A stretch of DNA of 64,000 nucleotides from Pseudomonadota bacterium (lineage in GTDB: Bacteria; Pseudomonadota; Gammaproteobacteria; Acidiferrobacterales; Acidiferrobacteraceae). Below the pieces are notes generated by a model. The model did not search any database. It had not been told where the DNA came from and saw only the letters and a program-made list of their open reading frames with translations. The stretch is from NCBI GenBank assembly GCA_021795715.1, contig JAJYPD010000001.1:62001-126000 (forward strand). The letters run 5' to 3'. Below, piece by piece: positions 9,317-19,055 of the stretch; the first letter of the stretch is position 1; each line of letters begins with the position of its first letter. Position numbers and translations under genes: made by a program.

Positions 9317-9970
9317 ATGATCGTGCCCGAACGTCCTTTGCTGCGGCTGCCTGATGACGGCGGCAGACTGCTGCTGCACAGCTGCTGTGCGCCATGCTCC
9401 GCAGACATCATGAGCGAACTGGCGCGGTCGGGAATCGAATACACGCTGCTGTTTTACAACCCCAACATCCAGCCGGCCCACGAATATGCGCTGCGCAAGG
9501 ACGAGAACAAGCGCTACGCCGACAAGCTGCGCGTCCCCTTCGTTGACCTCGATTACGACAGTGACAACTGGTTTGCGCGCGTGCGCGGACTGGAGGATGC
9601 GCCGGAACGCGGCGCGCGCTGCACGGTTTGCTTTGACATGCGGTTTGAGCGCAGCGCTCTCTATGCCGTTGAACAGGGGTTTCCGGTCTTTACGAGCTCT
9701 CTTGGCATTTCGCGCTGGAAGGACATGAACCAGATCAATGGCTGCGGCGAGCGGGCGGCCGCCCGCCATGAGGGGCTCGTCTACTGGACGCTCAACTGGC
9801 GCAAGGGTGGCGGCAGCCAGAGAATGATCGAGATTGCCAAGGCCGAACGATTCTACCAGCAGGAGTACTGTGGCTGCGTGTACTCCCTGCGCGATACCAA
9901 CCGCCAGCGCCAGCAAAAAGGGCTTGGCAAGATCCGCTTCGGCGTACGCTACTACGGGAGCGAACCGTAA
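9317..9970 (+). CDS. queH: Epoxyqueuosine reductase QueH
   Basis: Last step of queuosine biosynthesis: reduces epoxyqueuosine to queuosine in tRNA wobble positions. The 217 residues carry the QueH/DUF208 cysteine pattern: [13 protein letters not shown] near the N terminus, [13 protein letters not shown] in the middle and YCGCVYSL near residue 180. These cysteines bind the Fe-S cluster and iron in the family. [17 protein letters not shown] is also characteristic. QueH is the non-homologous replacement for cobalamin-dependent QueG. The gene closes the glyQ-plsC run after a 9-base gap. Confidence 0.93.
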   Translation: MIVPERPLLRLPDDGGRLLLHSCCAPCSADIMSELARSGIEYTLLFYNPNIQPAHEYALRKDENKRYADKLRVPFVDLDYDSDNWFARVRGLEDAPERGARCTVCFDMRFERSALYAVEQGFPVFTSSLGISRWKDMNQINGCGERAAARHEGLVYWTLNWRKGGGSQRMIEIAKAERFYQQEYCGCVYSLRDTNRQRQQKGLGKIRFGVRYYGSEP

Positions 9971-10461
9971 GCGGCCCGGCCCGCCCGTCACCCCCACCAG
10001 AACCCCCGGCCGCAGCGGCCCTGCCAAGGCTCCGCCAAACGGGTTAGAAGCATCGTGCCGGCAAGTCGCAAGGCGCTTTTCTCACGCTAAGCGCTATTGG
10101 CCGGGTCGTTTTGGGCAAACCCCCGCCCCGGAACACAGAGCGGTTGCCGATCCCAGCAGGCCCGCGCGGGCTATTTGCTTCTTGGAGAGCAGGCCGCCGC
10201 CGCCAATCCTATGCGAAGAAGCGAAACCGCCGCGCAGTCCACCAACGGGGTGCGGGTGCGCCACAAGCCTCTGCGTCTTGCGCGGTTTCCGGGATGCGCA
10301 AAGACCTTCCGGCGCACCGGCCGCGCGCTTTGGTAACACCCGCCCGACGGGCTCCCTTTGCCAGACGCGCGGGTCCTTGCCTGCTTGCGCGGTGCGCACC
10401 GCCGGAAGCATTTTGGTGCCCATCAGCCCATGGTCTCATCGGGACTTTCTGAGGCCGCTGG
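9971..10461. other. Intergenic region without recognised gene
   Basis: About 490 bases between queH and the promoter of the large sensor kinase. Open frames exist on both strands but have no ribosome site, no recognisable motifs and arginine/alanine/proline-rich translations typical of GC-rich noncoding DNA. I find no RNase P, tmRNA, 6S or SRP RNA signature. It could hold a small RNA or a degraded gene. Confidence 0.5.
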
Positions 10462-10490
10462 TTGACGATCTCTGTATACGGGCATACTGT
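10462..10490 (+). promoter_or_regulatory. Candidate sigma-70 promoter for the hybrid sensor kinase
   Basis: TTGACG and TACTGT are separated by exactly 17 bases. The predicted transcript would start near 10497 and have an untranslated leader of about 195 nt before the ATG at 10691. Confidence 0.5.
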
Positions 10491-10690
10491 GCCCCGTGGT
10501 ACGCGTGTCCATCTTCCACCGCGGCCGGCCAGTGCCGGCGGCGTCCGGCGTTGGCGGTCTCGCCAATACGAAGGGAGGTGGCCATCGTAAGCCTGTTCGT
10601 AGAGTCAGTCGTTGTTTCCCTGAGTGCCGCCCGGGTACCCGGGCCAGGTGTACGCCGCGGCACGGTCACAGTAAGGATTGGCCATAAACA

Positions 10691-13600
10691 ATGACAGACG
10701 GGCAGCCGGAACGGAAAACGGGCGCTGCGCGCGTGGGCGCGCGGCGCTTCCCCATCGTTGGCATCGGCGCCTCGGCCGGCGGGCTGGAGGCGTTCACGCA
10801 ATTGCTCGCGCATCTCCCGGCGGATACCGGAATGGGGTTTGTGCTGGTGCAGCACCTCGCCCCGGCCCATCCGAGCGCGCTCGCGCATCTCCTCTCTGCG
10901 GCCACGGTGATGCCGGTGTACGAGGCCGCCGGCAAGCAAAGGATCCTGCCGAACCACGTATACGTCATCACGCCCAGCACGGCCTTGCGCATGGTCCACG
11001 GTGTTTTGGAGGCGCGCACCACAGAGCGGCCCACCGGGGTGCAGCACAGCATCGACTCCTTTCTGGAATCGCTCGCCGCCGACCGCCAGGAACAGGCCAT
11101 CGGCGTGATTCTGTCCGGCAACGCCTCAGACGGCACATTGGGGCTCGAGGCCATCAAGGCCCACGGCGGGGTCACCTTCGCCCAGGACGATTCGGCGCAG
11201 TACCATTCGATGCCGCACAGCGCGATCTTCGCAGGCTGCGTCGACCGCATTCTCCCGCCCGAAGGCATCGCGCTCGAGCTTGCGCGCATGGCCCGTCATC
11301 CCTATGTGCAGGCCGCCAGCCTGCCCGCCGCGAAGCGGTCTTTGGGCGCTGCGGGGGTGGCCGGGCAACCGGATGGCCCGGAAGACGCCGCCGCGCCCGC
11401 GCGGTCGAAACGCAAGGCGGGCGGGGCTGCGGGAACGGCCGCCGAAGCGGATTTTCGTGTGATCCTGCGGCTTGTTCGTAATCACTCCCGGGTCGATTTT
11501 TCACCTTATAAGCCCATTACGATCGGACGGCGCATCGCGCGGCGCATGGCGCTCCATGGCCTGACCGAACCCAAGGACTACCTGGATTTATTGCGGAGCG
11601 ACGACCGCGAAGTCGACAAGCTTTATGCGGATCTGCTCATCTGTGTGACGGAATTCTTCCGCGATCCGGAGGCCTTCGAGGCGCTGCGGCACGAAGTCTT
11701 CCCGGCTTTGCTGCGCTTTGCGCGCAACGAGCAGCCGCGGATCTGGGTGCCGGGGTGCTCAACGGGCGAGGAGGCATACTCGCTTGCGATGGCGTTTGCC
11801 GAGTTTTCCGAGCGGGCGCGATCTACATACCCGCTCCAGATCTTTGCCACCGACCTCAACGAGGCCCTCATCGACAAGGCGCGCACCGCCTTCTACCCGG
11901 AGGCGGCCCTGCGCAAGATGCAGCCGGAGCGGCTGCGGCGGTTTTTCATTCCGCAGGAGGGGGGCGGCTACCGGGTCACCAAGGAACTGCGGGAGCGAAT
12001 CGTATTCGCGCGCCACAATCTGCTTGGCGATCCGCCGTTTTCGCGGATGAATCTGGTCAGTTGCCGCAATCTGCTGATTTATCTCGATGCGCCGGCGCAG
12101 GCGCGTCTGATCGCGAATTTCCATTACGCCCTGAGGCCCGATGGCTTTCTGTTTCTCGGCGCCTCCGAATCGATCGCAACCGCGGTGGATCTGTTTCAGT
12201 CACGAGACAGAAAGCACAAGATCTACATGAAGAGGATGGGCATTGCGCCGCAGCTGCCCTCGGCGCCGGCGGCAAGCCGCGGCAATGACGCCGCGCGCAC
12301 GGCGGTGCGCTCCCTGCGGCCCGGTGCGCGCCACCTCGAGTTCAATGTGCAAAGAGAAGCGGACCGCGTCACGGTCAAGCGTTTCGCCCCGCCTGGCGTG
12401 CTCATCAACGCCGACGGCGAGATCCTCCAGTTCCGCGGCTCGACGAATCCCTATCTCGAGCTGCCAAGCCACAAGGTGAGTTTTAACGTCCTGGACATGG
12501 CGCGGGGCAGTTTGCGGGCGTCGTTGCGCGGCCTGATCAAAAGGGCACAGAAAGAAGGTCAGCCGGTGCGCAGGCCCTACGCCGCCGATGCCTCCGACGA
12601 GCCCACGGATCCGCCGGTCAACCTGGAGGTCATTCCGCTTAAAAATCTCAAGGAACGCCATTACCTTATTTTGTTTGAACCCGTTGTCGCGGGAGAAGCC
12701 GCCGGCCCGGTGACGTACGGGGATGGGGCACCCCGGACACGCGCAGAGACCGCCGATCCGAAGGCCGCCAGCCGCCGCCTCCGGCTGTTGGAGCACGAAC
12801 TCGCCGAGGCGCGGGACTATGCGCAGGCCCTTCAAGAGCAGTACGAGACGGCCAATGAGGAGCTTCAAACCAGCAACGAGGAAGCCCAGTCGGCCAATGG
12901 AGAGCTGCAAAGCACGAACGAGCAGCTCGAGACCTCCAAGGAGGAGATTGATTCCGCCAATGAGGAATTGATCACACTCAACGCGGAGCTGACACACCGC
13001 AACGTCGAGTTGACCCGCCTGAATGACGATCTGGCGAATCTCCAGGCGAGCGTCAGTCTACCGATCCTGGTGCTTGGGCGCGATCTGCGCATTCGCAGCT
13101 TTACGCCGCCAGCCGTCCCCCTTTTCAACCTGGTGGCCACCGACGTCGGCCAGTCCCTGCGCGGAGTCGCGCACCGGCTGGATTGTCCGGACCTTGCGCA
13201 GATCATTACGGTTGCCATCGACACCGTGCGGGCGCAAGAGCGGGAATTGCGCGATCTCGATGGCCGCTGGTATCTGTTGCGCGTTCAACCCTACCTGACG
13301 CTGGACAACAAGATCGACGGGGCGATATTGGTTCTTGTTAGTATCGATGCGTTGAAGCGCAGCGCGCTGGAAGCCCGCCAGGCGCTCGACTATGCCGAGG
13401 CGATGCTGCGCACCGCCCGCGTTCCCCTGGTTGCACTCCACAGTAATCTGCTTGTGCGCACCGCCAACGAGGCCTTCTACAAGACCTTCGGGCTGTCGCC
13501 CCACGAGGTCGAAAATTTCTCCATTTTTTCCATGAAGGGGGGGGCCTGGAACATCCCGGAACTCCACACACTGCTAACAGAAGTCCTGCCGCGGGAGGGT

Positions 13601-15646
13601 TTTCGGGAGAACTTCCAGGTCGTCCATGAGTTTCCGGTGCTGGGGCGGCGGACCATGTGGCTGAACGCGCGGCGCCTACCAAGGGCCGAGGGCACCGCCG
13701 ACATGATCGTTTTGTCGATCGAAGACGTCACCGATCAGCTGAAGGCGCGCGAGGACATGCGGCGTTCAGAAGTGCGCTTTCGCCGTCTGTTTGAGACCGC
13801 CCAGGATGGCATCCTGATTCTGGAGCCAACCAGCGGACGAATCGTGGACGCCAATCCGTTCATATCGGAGCTATTGGGATATTCCCGCGAAGAACTTATC
13901 GGCAAGGAGCCGGGGTCAATTGGCCTGTTCCGGGACGGCAAATCGTGCCACGAGGCACTTGCGCACTTGCGCGAGACCGGTTTTATCCGCGATGACCATC
14001 TTCCGTTGCGTGGCAAGGATGGGCGGATGCACGTGGTGGAGTTCGTAGGCAACATCTACGAGGAAGACTGCGACCGCGTCATCCAGTGCAATATTCGCGA
14101 TGTGACCATCCGCACCCGCGTCACCGAGGCGCTGCGCGCAAGCGAGGCGCGCTTCCATGCGATTGCCGACAACGTGCCGGTGATGCTTTGGATGCGTGAT
14201 GCTGATGACCGCGTCACCTATTTTAACCAGGGATGGCAGACATTTGTCGGCGGGACCGACGGCCAGACAAAGGATGATCAATGGCAGGCGGCGATCCATC
14301 CCGAGGATCGGGCGCGGGTGCTGGCCGAGTATGCGCACGCCTTCGCCGATTTGAAGCGGTTTGAGCTGAAGTACCGGTTGCGGCAGCATGGCGGCGAGTA
14401 TCGCCTCATTCTGGACGTCGGCATCCCCCTGATCCGGGAGGGCAAGAGTACCGGCTACATCGGCACATGCATCGACATAACCGATCGCGAACGGGTGGAC
14501 GCCGAGCTGTCGAAGTCGAGCAAACTGGAATCCATCGGCATTCTCGCAGGCGGCATAGCCCACGACTTCAACAATCTCCTCACCGCCATCATCGGCAATA
14601 TCGGCCTGGCGCGGTTGTCGCTGAACCCTGATGGCGAGTTGTTCAAGAACCTGATGGCGGCGGAGTATGCAGGGCTACGGGCCCGCGACCTCGCGCAGCA
14701 ACTGCTCATCTTCGCGCGCGGGGGCGCCCCCATTCAGAATGTCGTGTCATTGAGCGGCTTGCTGGAGGAATGGCTTGCCTTTGCGCTGCGCGGGTCGAAC
14801 ATCAAGATCACGGCGGTGATCGCGCCCGACCTTTGGCCGGTGGAGGCCGACACCGGACAATTGAGCCAGGTGATCAATAATCTCATCATCAACGCCCAGC
14901 AGGCGATGCCGCAGGGCGGCGTGATTACGGTGACGGCCCAAAACGTCACCCTGGCAGCCGGCGGCGAACACCCTTTTACCGGTGATTACGTAGAGGTGGC
15001 GATCACAGACCAGGGCGAGGGGATCGCAGAAGATCATCTGGGCAAGATTTTTGACCCGTTTTTTACCACCAAGGCCAAAGGAACGGGCCTTGGCCTGGCG
15101 ACGTCTTACACCATCGTGAAAAAACACAACGGCCATCTTACGGTCCGGTCCGAGCGCGGCCATGGGGCGACCTTCAGTGTTTACCTGCCGGCATCCCGGA
15201 AAGAAGCAGGGCCGTCGCCCGATCATCAGAGTGTACCGCCGGCGGGATCCGGAAAAATCCTGTTTATGGACGACGAGCCGGTGATCCGCCAGTACGTGAG
15301 CGCGGCCTTGGCTCAGTTCGGCTACGAAGTGGAGTGCGCCGAAGACGGCAAAAAGGCGATCGAATACTATCGGCGCGCGCAGGAACAGGGCGCGCCGTAT
15401 GATGGCGTCATCCTGGATCTGACCGTCCCGGGCGGTATGGGCGGCAAGGAGACGATGCAGATCCTGCGGGATATAGACCCGCATGTGCGGGCGATCGTCT
15501 CGAGCGGATATTCCAATGACCCGGTCATGGCCGATTTCCCGGCCTACGGATTTTGTGGGCGCATAGTCAAACCATACCAGATCGACGATTTGCGACGGTC
15601 GGTATCCCGGCTCAGTAACGACAAAGCAGAAGACGATTCATCCTGA
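10691..15646 (+). CDS. CheB-CheR-PAS hybrid histidine kinase with receiver
   Basis: Single 1651-residue signalling protein. In order: CheB methylesterase domain (about 20-205) with GIGASAGG (Ser28), VQHLAP and SGNASDGT, the Ser/His/Asp triad; CheR methyltransferase domain (about 254-515) with GCSTGEEAYSLAM and CRNLLIYLD; a coiled coil rich in ANEELQTSNEE-type repeats (about 697-787); four PAS-like domains (about 787-892, 897-1017, 1027-1139, 1152-1267); a HisKA-type H box GGIAHDFNNLL with phospho-acceptor His1291; an HATPase domain with NNLIINAQQAM and GTGLGLATSY; and a receiver with FMDDEP, phospho-acceptor Asp1576 and a C-terminal IVKPY lysine. No membrane segment is seen, so it is probably cytoplasmic. 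No chemoreceptor or other che gene lies nearby; target and signal are unknown. Confidence 0.93.
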   Translation: MTDGQPERKTGAARVGARRFPIVGIGASAGGLEAFTQLLAHLPADTGMGFVLVQHLAPAHPSALAHLLSAATVMPVYEAAGKQRILPNHVYVITPSTALRMVHGVLEARTTERPTGVQHSIDSFLESLAADRQEQAIGVILSGNASDGTLGLEAIKAHGGVTFAQDDSAQYHSMPHSAIFAGCVDRILPPEGIALELARMARHPYVQAASLPAAKRSLGAAGVAGQPDGPEDAAAPARSKRKAGGAAGTAAEADFRVILRLVRNHSRVDFSPYKPITIGRRIARRMALHGLTEPKDYLDLLRSDDREVDKLYADLLICVTEFFRDPEAFEALRHEVFPALLRFARNEQPRIWVPGCSTGEEAYSLAMAFAEFSERARSTYPLQIFATDLNEALIDKARTAFYPEAALRKMQPERLRRFFIPQEGGGYRVTKELRERIVFARHNLLGDPPFSRMNLVSCRNLLIYLDAPAQARLIANFHYALRPDGFLFLGASESIATAVDLFQSRDRKHKIYMKRMGIAPQLPSAPAASRGNDAARTAVRSLRPGARHLEFNVQREADRVTVKRFAPPGVLINADGEILQFRGSTNPYLELPSHKVSFNVLDMARGSLRASLRGLIKRAQKEGQPVRRPYAADASDEPTDPPVNLEVIPLKNLKERHYLILFEPVVAGEAAGPVTYGDGAPRTRAETADPKAASRRLRLLEHELAEARDYAQALQEQYETANEELQTSNEEAQSANGELQSTNEQLETSKEEIDSANEELITLNAELTHRNVELTRLNDDLANLQASVSLPILVLGRDLRIRSFTPPAVPLFNLVATDVGQSLRGVAHRLDCPDLAQIITVAIDTVRAQERELRDLDGRWYLLRVQPYLTLDNKIDGAILVLVSIDALKRSALEARQALDYAEAMLRTARVPLVALHSNLLVRTANEAFYKTFGLSPHEVENFSIFSMKGGAWNIPELHTLLTEVLPREGFRENFQVVHEFPVLGRRTMWLNARRLPRAEGTADMIVLSIEDVTDQLKAREDMRRSEVRFRRLFETAQDGILILEPTSGRIVDANPFISELLGYSREELIGKEPGSIGLFRDGKSCHEALAHLRETGFIRDDHLPLRGKDGRMHVVEFVGNIYEEDCDRVIQCNIRDVTIRTRVTEALRASEARFHAIADNVPVMLWMRDADDRVTYFNQGWQTFVGGTDGQTKDDQWQAAIHPEDRARVLAEYAHAFADLKRFELKYRLRQHGGEYRLILDVGIPLIREGKSTGYIGTCIDITDRERVDAELSKSSKLESIGILAGGIAHDFNNLLTAIIGNIGLARLSLNPDGELFKNLMAAEYAGLRARDLAQQLLIFARGGAPIQNVVSLSGLLEEWLAFALRGSNIKITAVIAPDLWPVEADTGQLSQVINNLIINAQQAMPQGGVITVTAQNVTLAAGGEHPFTGDYVEVAITDQGEGIAEDHLGKIFDPFFTTKAKGTGLGLATSYTIVKKHNGHLTVRSERGHGATFSVYLPASRKEAGPSPDHQSVPPAGSGKILFMDDEPVIRQYVSAALAQFGYEVECAEDGKKAIEYYRRAQEQGAPYDGVILDLTVPGGMGGKETMQILRDIDPHVRAIVSSGYSNDPVMADFPAYGFCGRIVKPYQIDDLRRSVSRLSNDKAEDDSS

Positions 15647-15653
15647 AAACTGC

Positions 15654-15670
15654 AGGGGACTTTGTCCCCT
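15654..15670 (+). terminator. Hairpin after sensor kinase stop
   Basis: AGGGGAC-TTT-GTCCCCT forms a perfect 7-bp stem with a 3-base loop eight bases after the stop codon. There is no following T run, so it may act as an mRNA-end stabiliser rather than an intrinsic terminator. Confidence 0.45.
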
Positions 15671-15920
15671 ACTCAGCCAAAGGGAATCCCGACGCCGGTT
15701 TGTGGCGGTTTTGACGATCCCGGAACGCTCACCGTCGTGCGCAATAACACCCCGGACAAGCGTGATACGCGCGACCCTCCGCCTTTCGATGGTAGCCGGT
15801 CACCATCGCCATATCACCGGGATCTGTGAAGACCACACCCATTCGGAGCTTGTGGGGGTCACGGGGCGGATCCTGGCGGATGCCGCGCGGCGGCTCTCTT
15901 CCTTATAAGGGGCAAATGGG

Positions 15921-15956
15921 GCCACCGGCCTTAAGGGTCGCCGGAGGACCGGTGGC
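15921..15956. repeat. 8-bp inverted repeat GCCACCGG/CCGGTGGC
   Basis: Perfect 8-bp arms flank a 20-base GC-rich spacer. It may belong to the transcription-end region of the two convergent genes. No T tract follows on either strand. Confidence 0.4.
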
Positions 15957-16089
15957 ATGAGGGGCCAACGGCTTTTTCCAGGATCACGGGAAACAGGTGG
16001 CGTGCGCCGGGACACCGGAGGGCCCTGGCCACCCGCGCGCGGCCCTTGGCGCGGCCGCAAGCGGCCATCCCGGCAATGCAGAATCCGAC

Positions 16090-16857
16090 CTAGGGCGGAT
16101 CGGTGCGGGCGGCCGTCCGGTCGGCAATGGCCGCAAACTCCGCCAGCGTCAACGTCTCGGCACGCCGGGTGCCATCGATACCGAGCGCCTGCCAGTCTTC
16201 GCGGGTACACCACGTTTTCAGGCTTTGGCGGAGCATCTTGCGCCGCTGCGCGAAGGCGGCGCTGACGATGCGCCCGAAGTGGGCCGGATCCCGGGTTTTC
16301 AGGGGCGCGCGGGGCTCCAGCCGCACCAGCCGGGAATCCACCTTCGGAGGAGGAAAAAAGGCTCCGGGCGCTACGGTAAAAAGGGGTGTCACCGCGCAGC
16401 GCGCCTGGACCATGACCGACAGACGCCCGCGGGCGGGATCTCCGGGTTCTGCGGCCAGCCGATCGACGACCTCCTTTTGCAGAAGGAATACCATGGCCGC
16501 GATACAGCGCTGATCGATCAAATGAAAAATGAGCGGCGTGGAGATGTTGTAGGGGAGATTGCCGACCACGCGCAGACACGCGCCGAGCGTGCAAAAGTCG
16601 AGCTTGAGTGCGTCGGTTTGGTGAACGATCAGACGGTCGCCAAAGCGTGCCGACAAGGGCGCGGTCAGATCACGGTCGATTTCGATGGCGTGCAGATGCG
16701 CGATGCGCGCAAGCAGATGCTCGGTCAGTGCGCCCTGTCCCGGCCCGATCTCCACCGTGACCTCGCCCGGCACGGCCGCACACACGCCCGCGATCCGCTC
16801 CAGGATCTGCGTATCGCGCAGGAAATGTTGGCCAAATCGTTTTTTAGGCAGCGGCAC
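16090..16857 (-). CDS. rsmA: 16S rRNA (adenine1518-N6/adenine1519-N6)-dimethyltransferase
   Basis: Dimethylates two adjacent adenosines in the 3' hairpin of 16S rRNA during 30S maturation. The 255 residues contain KKRFGQHFLRD, the SAM motif VEIGPGQGALTEHLL, the catalytic NLPYNIS motif and FFPPPKVDS. I chose the GTG at 16857 (VPLPKKRFGQ), which gives the usual N terminus and a 14-base overlap with pdxA. Upstream in-frame ATGs would add about 30 to 50 residues of pdxA shadow sequence. Order surA-pdxA-rsmA is conserved in gammaproteobacteria. Confidence 0.95.
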   Translation of the reverse strand: MPLPKKRFGQHFLRDTQILERIAGVCAAVPGEVTVEIGPGQGALTEHLLARIAHLHAIEIDRDLTAPLSARFGDRLIVHQTDALKLDFCTLGACLRVVGNLPYNISTPLIFHLIDQRCIAAMVFLLQKEVVDRLAAEPGDPARGRLSVMVQARCAVTPLFTVAPGAFFPPPKVDSRLVRLEPRAPLKTRDPAHFGRIVSAAFAQRRKMLRQSLKTWCTREDWQALGIDGTRRAETLTLAEFAAIADRTAARTDPP

Positions 16858-17815
16858 GGCGTCTGCCAAGCTCAGCGGCCAGCAACAGCGCCTCACGGAG
16901 ACTGCCGGTATCGATCGCGCCCGTTCCGGCCTTGTCGAGCGCCGTACCATGATCGACCGACGTACGGATGAAGGGCAGGCCGAGGGTGATGTTGATGCCC
17001 ATGCCAAAGCCCTGCGCCTTCAGGACCGGCAGGCCCTGATCGTGGTACATGGCCACCACCGCATCGATGCCGCGCAAATGGGCCGGCACAAAGGCCGTAT
17101 CGGCGGGCAGCGGACCCACCCACACAACGCCGAGATCCTGGGCGCGCGCCAAAGCGGGCGCCAGGACATCAATCTCCTCACGGCCCATGTGTCCCTGTTC
17201 CCCCGCATGCGGATTGAGCCCCAACACGGCCACGCGCGGACGGACCAGACCGAAATCGCGGTGCAGCGCCTGCGCCACGATGCGCAAGGTGGCATCCAGC
17301 CGCGCCGGCGTGATGGCAGCCGCGACATCGCGCAACGGCACATGCGTTGTGACCAGCGCCACCCGCAGCGATCCCGCCGTGAGCATCATGACCACATCGT
17401 CGACACCCGCCTGGGCGGCCAGAAACTCGGTGTGGCCGGTGAACGGGAAACCGGCGGTGGCGATCACGCCCTTGTGGACGGGGCCGGTCACCAGGGCGTC
17501 GAATTCCCCTGCCAGACAGCCCTCCACCGCCCGCCGGAGGCAGGCCAGCACATAGGCCGCATGGGCCGCATCGAGGACCCCCGCGGTGGCCGGCCGGGCC
17601 GCCGGCACGGCCACGACCGCATCACCGGGCCGCGCCGGATCGGCGGGGGCAAGGAGCGGGCGCCCCAAAAGCACGGCCCGGGAACGCAGAATGTCCGGGT
17701 CGGCGATGGTGAGGATGTCGGCCTCGATGCCGGTGCGGTCGAGGAGAACGGCCAGATCGGGTCCGATGCCCGCCGGCTCCCCCGGAGTGAAGGCCAGCCG
17801 CGGCCGTCTAGTCAT
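16844..17815 (-). CDS. pdxA: 4-hydroxythreonine-4-phosphate dehydrogenase
   Basis: Oxidises 4-phosphohydroxy-L-threonine in the DXP-dependent pyridoxal phosphate pathway. The 323 residues start at the ATG at 17815 (TRRPRLAFTPGEPAGIGPDL), with FTPGEPAGIGPD as family signature. Others are VTGPVHKGVI, FTGHTEFLA, GLNPHAGEQGHMGREE and MYHDQGLPVLK, covering the metal-binding histidines, and SVDHGTALDKAGTG. The start overlaps the surA stop by 8 bases. Confidence 0.96.
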   Translation of the reverse strand: MTRRPRLAFTPGEPAGIGPDLAVLLDRTGIEADILTIADPDILRSRAVLLGRPLLAPADPARPGDAVVAVPAARPATAGVLDAAHAAYVLACLRRAVEGCLAGEFDALVTGPVHKGVIATAGFPFTGHTEFLAAQAGVDDVVMMLTAGSLRVALVTTHVPLRDVAAAITPARLDATLRIVAQALHRDFGLVRPRVAVLGLNPHAGEQGHMGREEIDVLAPALARAQDLGVVWVGPLPADTAFVPAHLRGIDAVVAMYHDQGLPVLKAQGFGMGINITLGLPFIRTSVDHGTALDKAGTGAIDTGSLREALLLAAELGRRRAAA

Positions 17816-19049
17816 TTCGCATATAGCGGATGTACGCGTCGTCGCGCAAGGTCTGCAGCCAGCGCACATAGAGCGTGCTGCCCTTGCGCATGCGCAACAG
17901 ACGTTTGGCCGCCGAACGGGTGAGGCCGTGGCGCAACCGCCTCGATTCCACCTGGATCAGGATCTGTCCCTGACCCATGGCGTAGGGACCACCGACCTGG
18001 CCTATGGGCAGCGACTGCGCGGCCTGTGCCAGGGTGGGCGGCAAAGACGCAAGCGACACCCAGCCCGTCCGTCCACCCTGCAGGGCATTGCCGGCTTCCG
18101 AATAGGCGCGCGCCAAAGCTCCAAAGCTCTGTCCCCCTTGGATACGCAGCTTCAGATCCTTCAACTTTTCGCGCACCATCGCGCCAGACATCCGGACGGT
18201 CGGCCGCAGGATGATCTCCCGCAGGCGGACCTGCCATGTGGCCGGCGGCTGTTTGCCTTGTTTCTCGTTTTCGAGCTTGACCAGATAAACCGCGTCGCGG
18301 CCGGCCAGGACACGCACCTCCCCGATCTTCATGCGGCTGACCGCATGCACGAACAGCGGCCGCAGATGATCGGCCCGGCGCCAGCCCAGCTGGCCACCCT
18401 CCAGCGCGTGCTGGTCCTCGGAATGCTCGATGGCGGCCTGGCTGAACGCCTGACCGGCGGCGATGCCGTCGGCGATCTTGTGGGCCCGTGCCAGGATGCG
18501 CGAGCGCGCGGCCTGACCGGCCGTGGCCGGCACACTCAGTGTAATCTCCGCGATCTTGTAGCGGCTGCCCGCGGCGGCGCGCTCCTCGGCCATGAACCGG
18601 TCGACGCTCGCCTTCGATACGGTGACGCCGCGACTGATGTGCCGCTCGATCAGCGCGCGGATGGTCAATTCGCGCCGCAGGCGCTGATGGAATGCGTGAG
18701 GCGTAAACCCTTCCGTCGACAGGGCATGCTCGAACTGGGCGACGGACATGTGATTGCGGGCCGCCAGCGTGGCCTCGGCGGCGGCCACCTCGGCGGCGCT
18801 GATGTGGATACCGATGCGCTTGGCGTACTGCAGCTCGAGACGCTCCATCACCATCTGGCCGAGAACCCGCCGCCTGAGCAGGCGTTCAGGTGGCAAAGAC
18901 ACATGCTGCGCAGACAGCCGTTCCGCCAGCAGCTTGACCCGCTGGTCGAGCTCCGACTGGGTGATGATACCGTTGTTCACGATGGCCACGATTTTGTCGA
19001 TGGTCACGGGCTGGGCACTGATGAACGGCGGTAGCGCGGATGACATCAT
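17808..19049 (-). CDS. surA: SurA-type peptidyl-prolyl isomerase/chaperone, no visible signal peptide
   Basis: Periplasmic chaperone for outer-membrane proteins in the family. The 413 residues contain the N-terminal SurA domain (QPVTIDKIVAIVNNGIITQSELDQRV) and two parvulin-like repeats, the first around SRYKIAEITLS with GGQLGWRRADHLRPLF, the second around QVRLREIILRP with GGRTGWVSLASLPP. The mature-like region begins at about residue 13; the preceding MMSSALPPFISA lacks positive residues and a proper hydrophobic core. An in-frame stop (the lptD stop) lies just upstream, so no longer start exists. A good ribosome site (gaggagag) precedes the ATG at 19049. Location next to lptD, a SurA client, supports the assignment. 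Confidence 0.9.
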   Translation of the reverse strand: MMSSALPPFISAQPVTIDKIVAIVNNGIITQSELDQRVKLLAERLSAQHVSLPPERLLRRRVLGQMVMERLELQYAKRIGIHISAAEVAAAEATLAARNHMSVAQFEHALSTEGFTPHAFHQRLRRELTIRALIERHISRGVTVSKASVDRFMAEERAAAGSRYKIAEITLSVPATAGQAARSRILARAHKIADGIAAGQAFSQAAIEHSEDQHALEGGQLGWRRADHLRPLFVHAVSRMKIGEVRVLAGRDAVYLVKLENEKQGKQPPATWQVRLREIILRPTVRMSGAMVREKLKDLKLRIQGGQSFGALARAYSEAGNALQGGRTGWVSLASLPPTLAQAAQSLPIGQVGGPYAMGQGQILIQVESRRLRHGLTRSAAKRLLRMRKGSTLYVRWLQTLRDDAYIRYMRND

Positions 19050-19055
19050 CTCTCC

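Larger units (their letters stand above)
15647..16089. other. Intergenic region with hairpins, no gene seen
   Basis: This gap separates two genes that point toward each other (sensor kinase on plus, rsmA on minus). It holds a 7-bp hairpin after the kinase stop, an 8-bp inverted repeat at 15921-15956 and a short palindrome gcggccgcaagcggcc at 16051-16066. I see no credible coding frame. Confidence 0.6.

Noticed and set aside
10094-10423. Minus-strand frame of 109 residues in the spacer before the hybrid kinase
   Set aside because: No ribosome site, no recognisable motif, composition like noncoding GC-rich DNA; it could not be supported as a gene.
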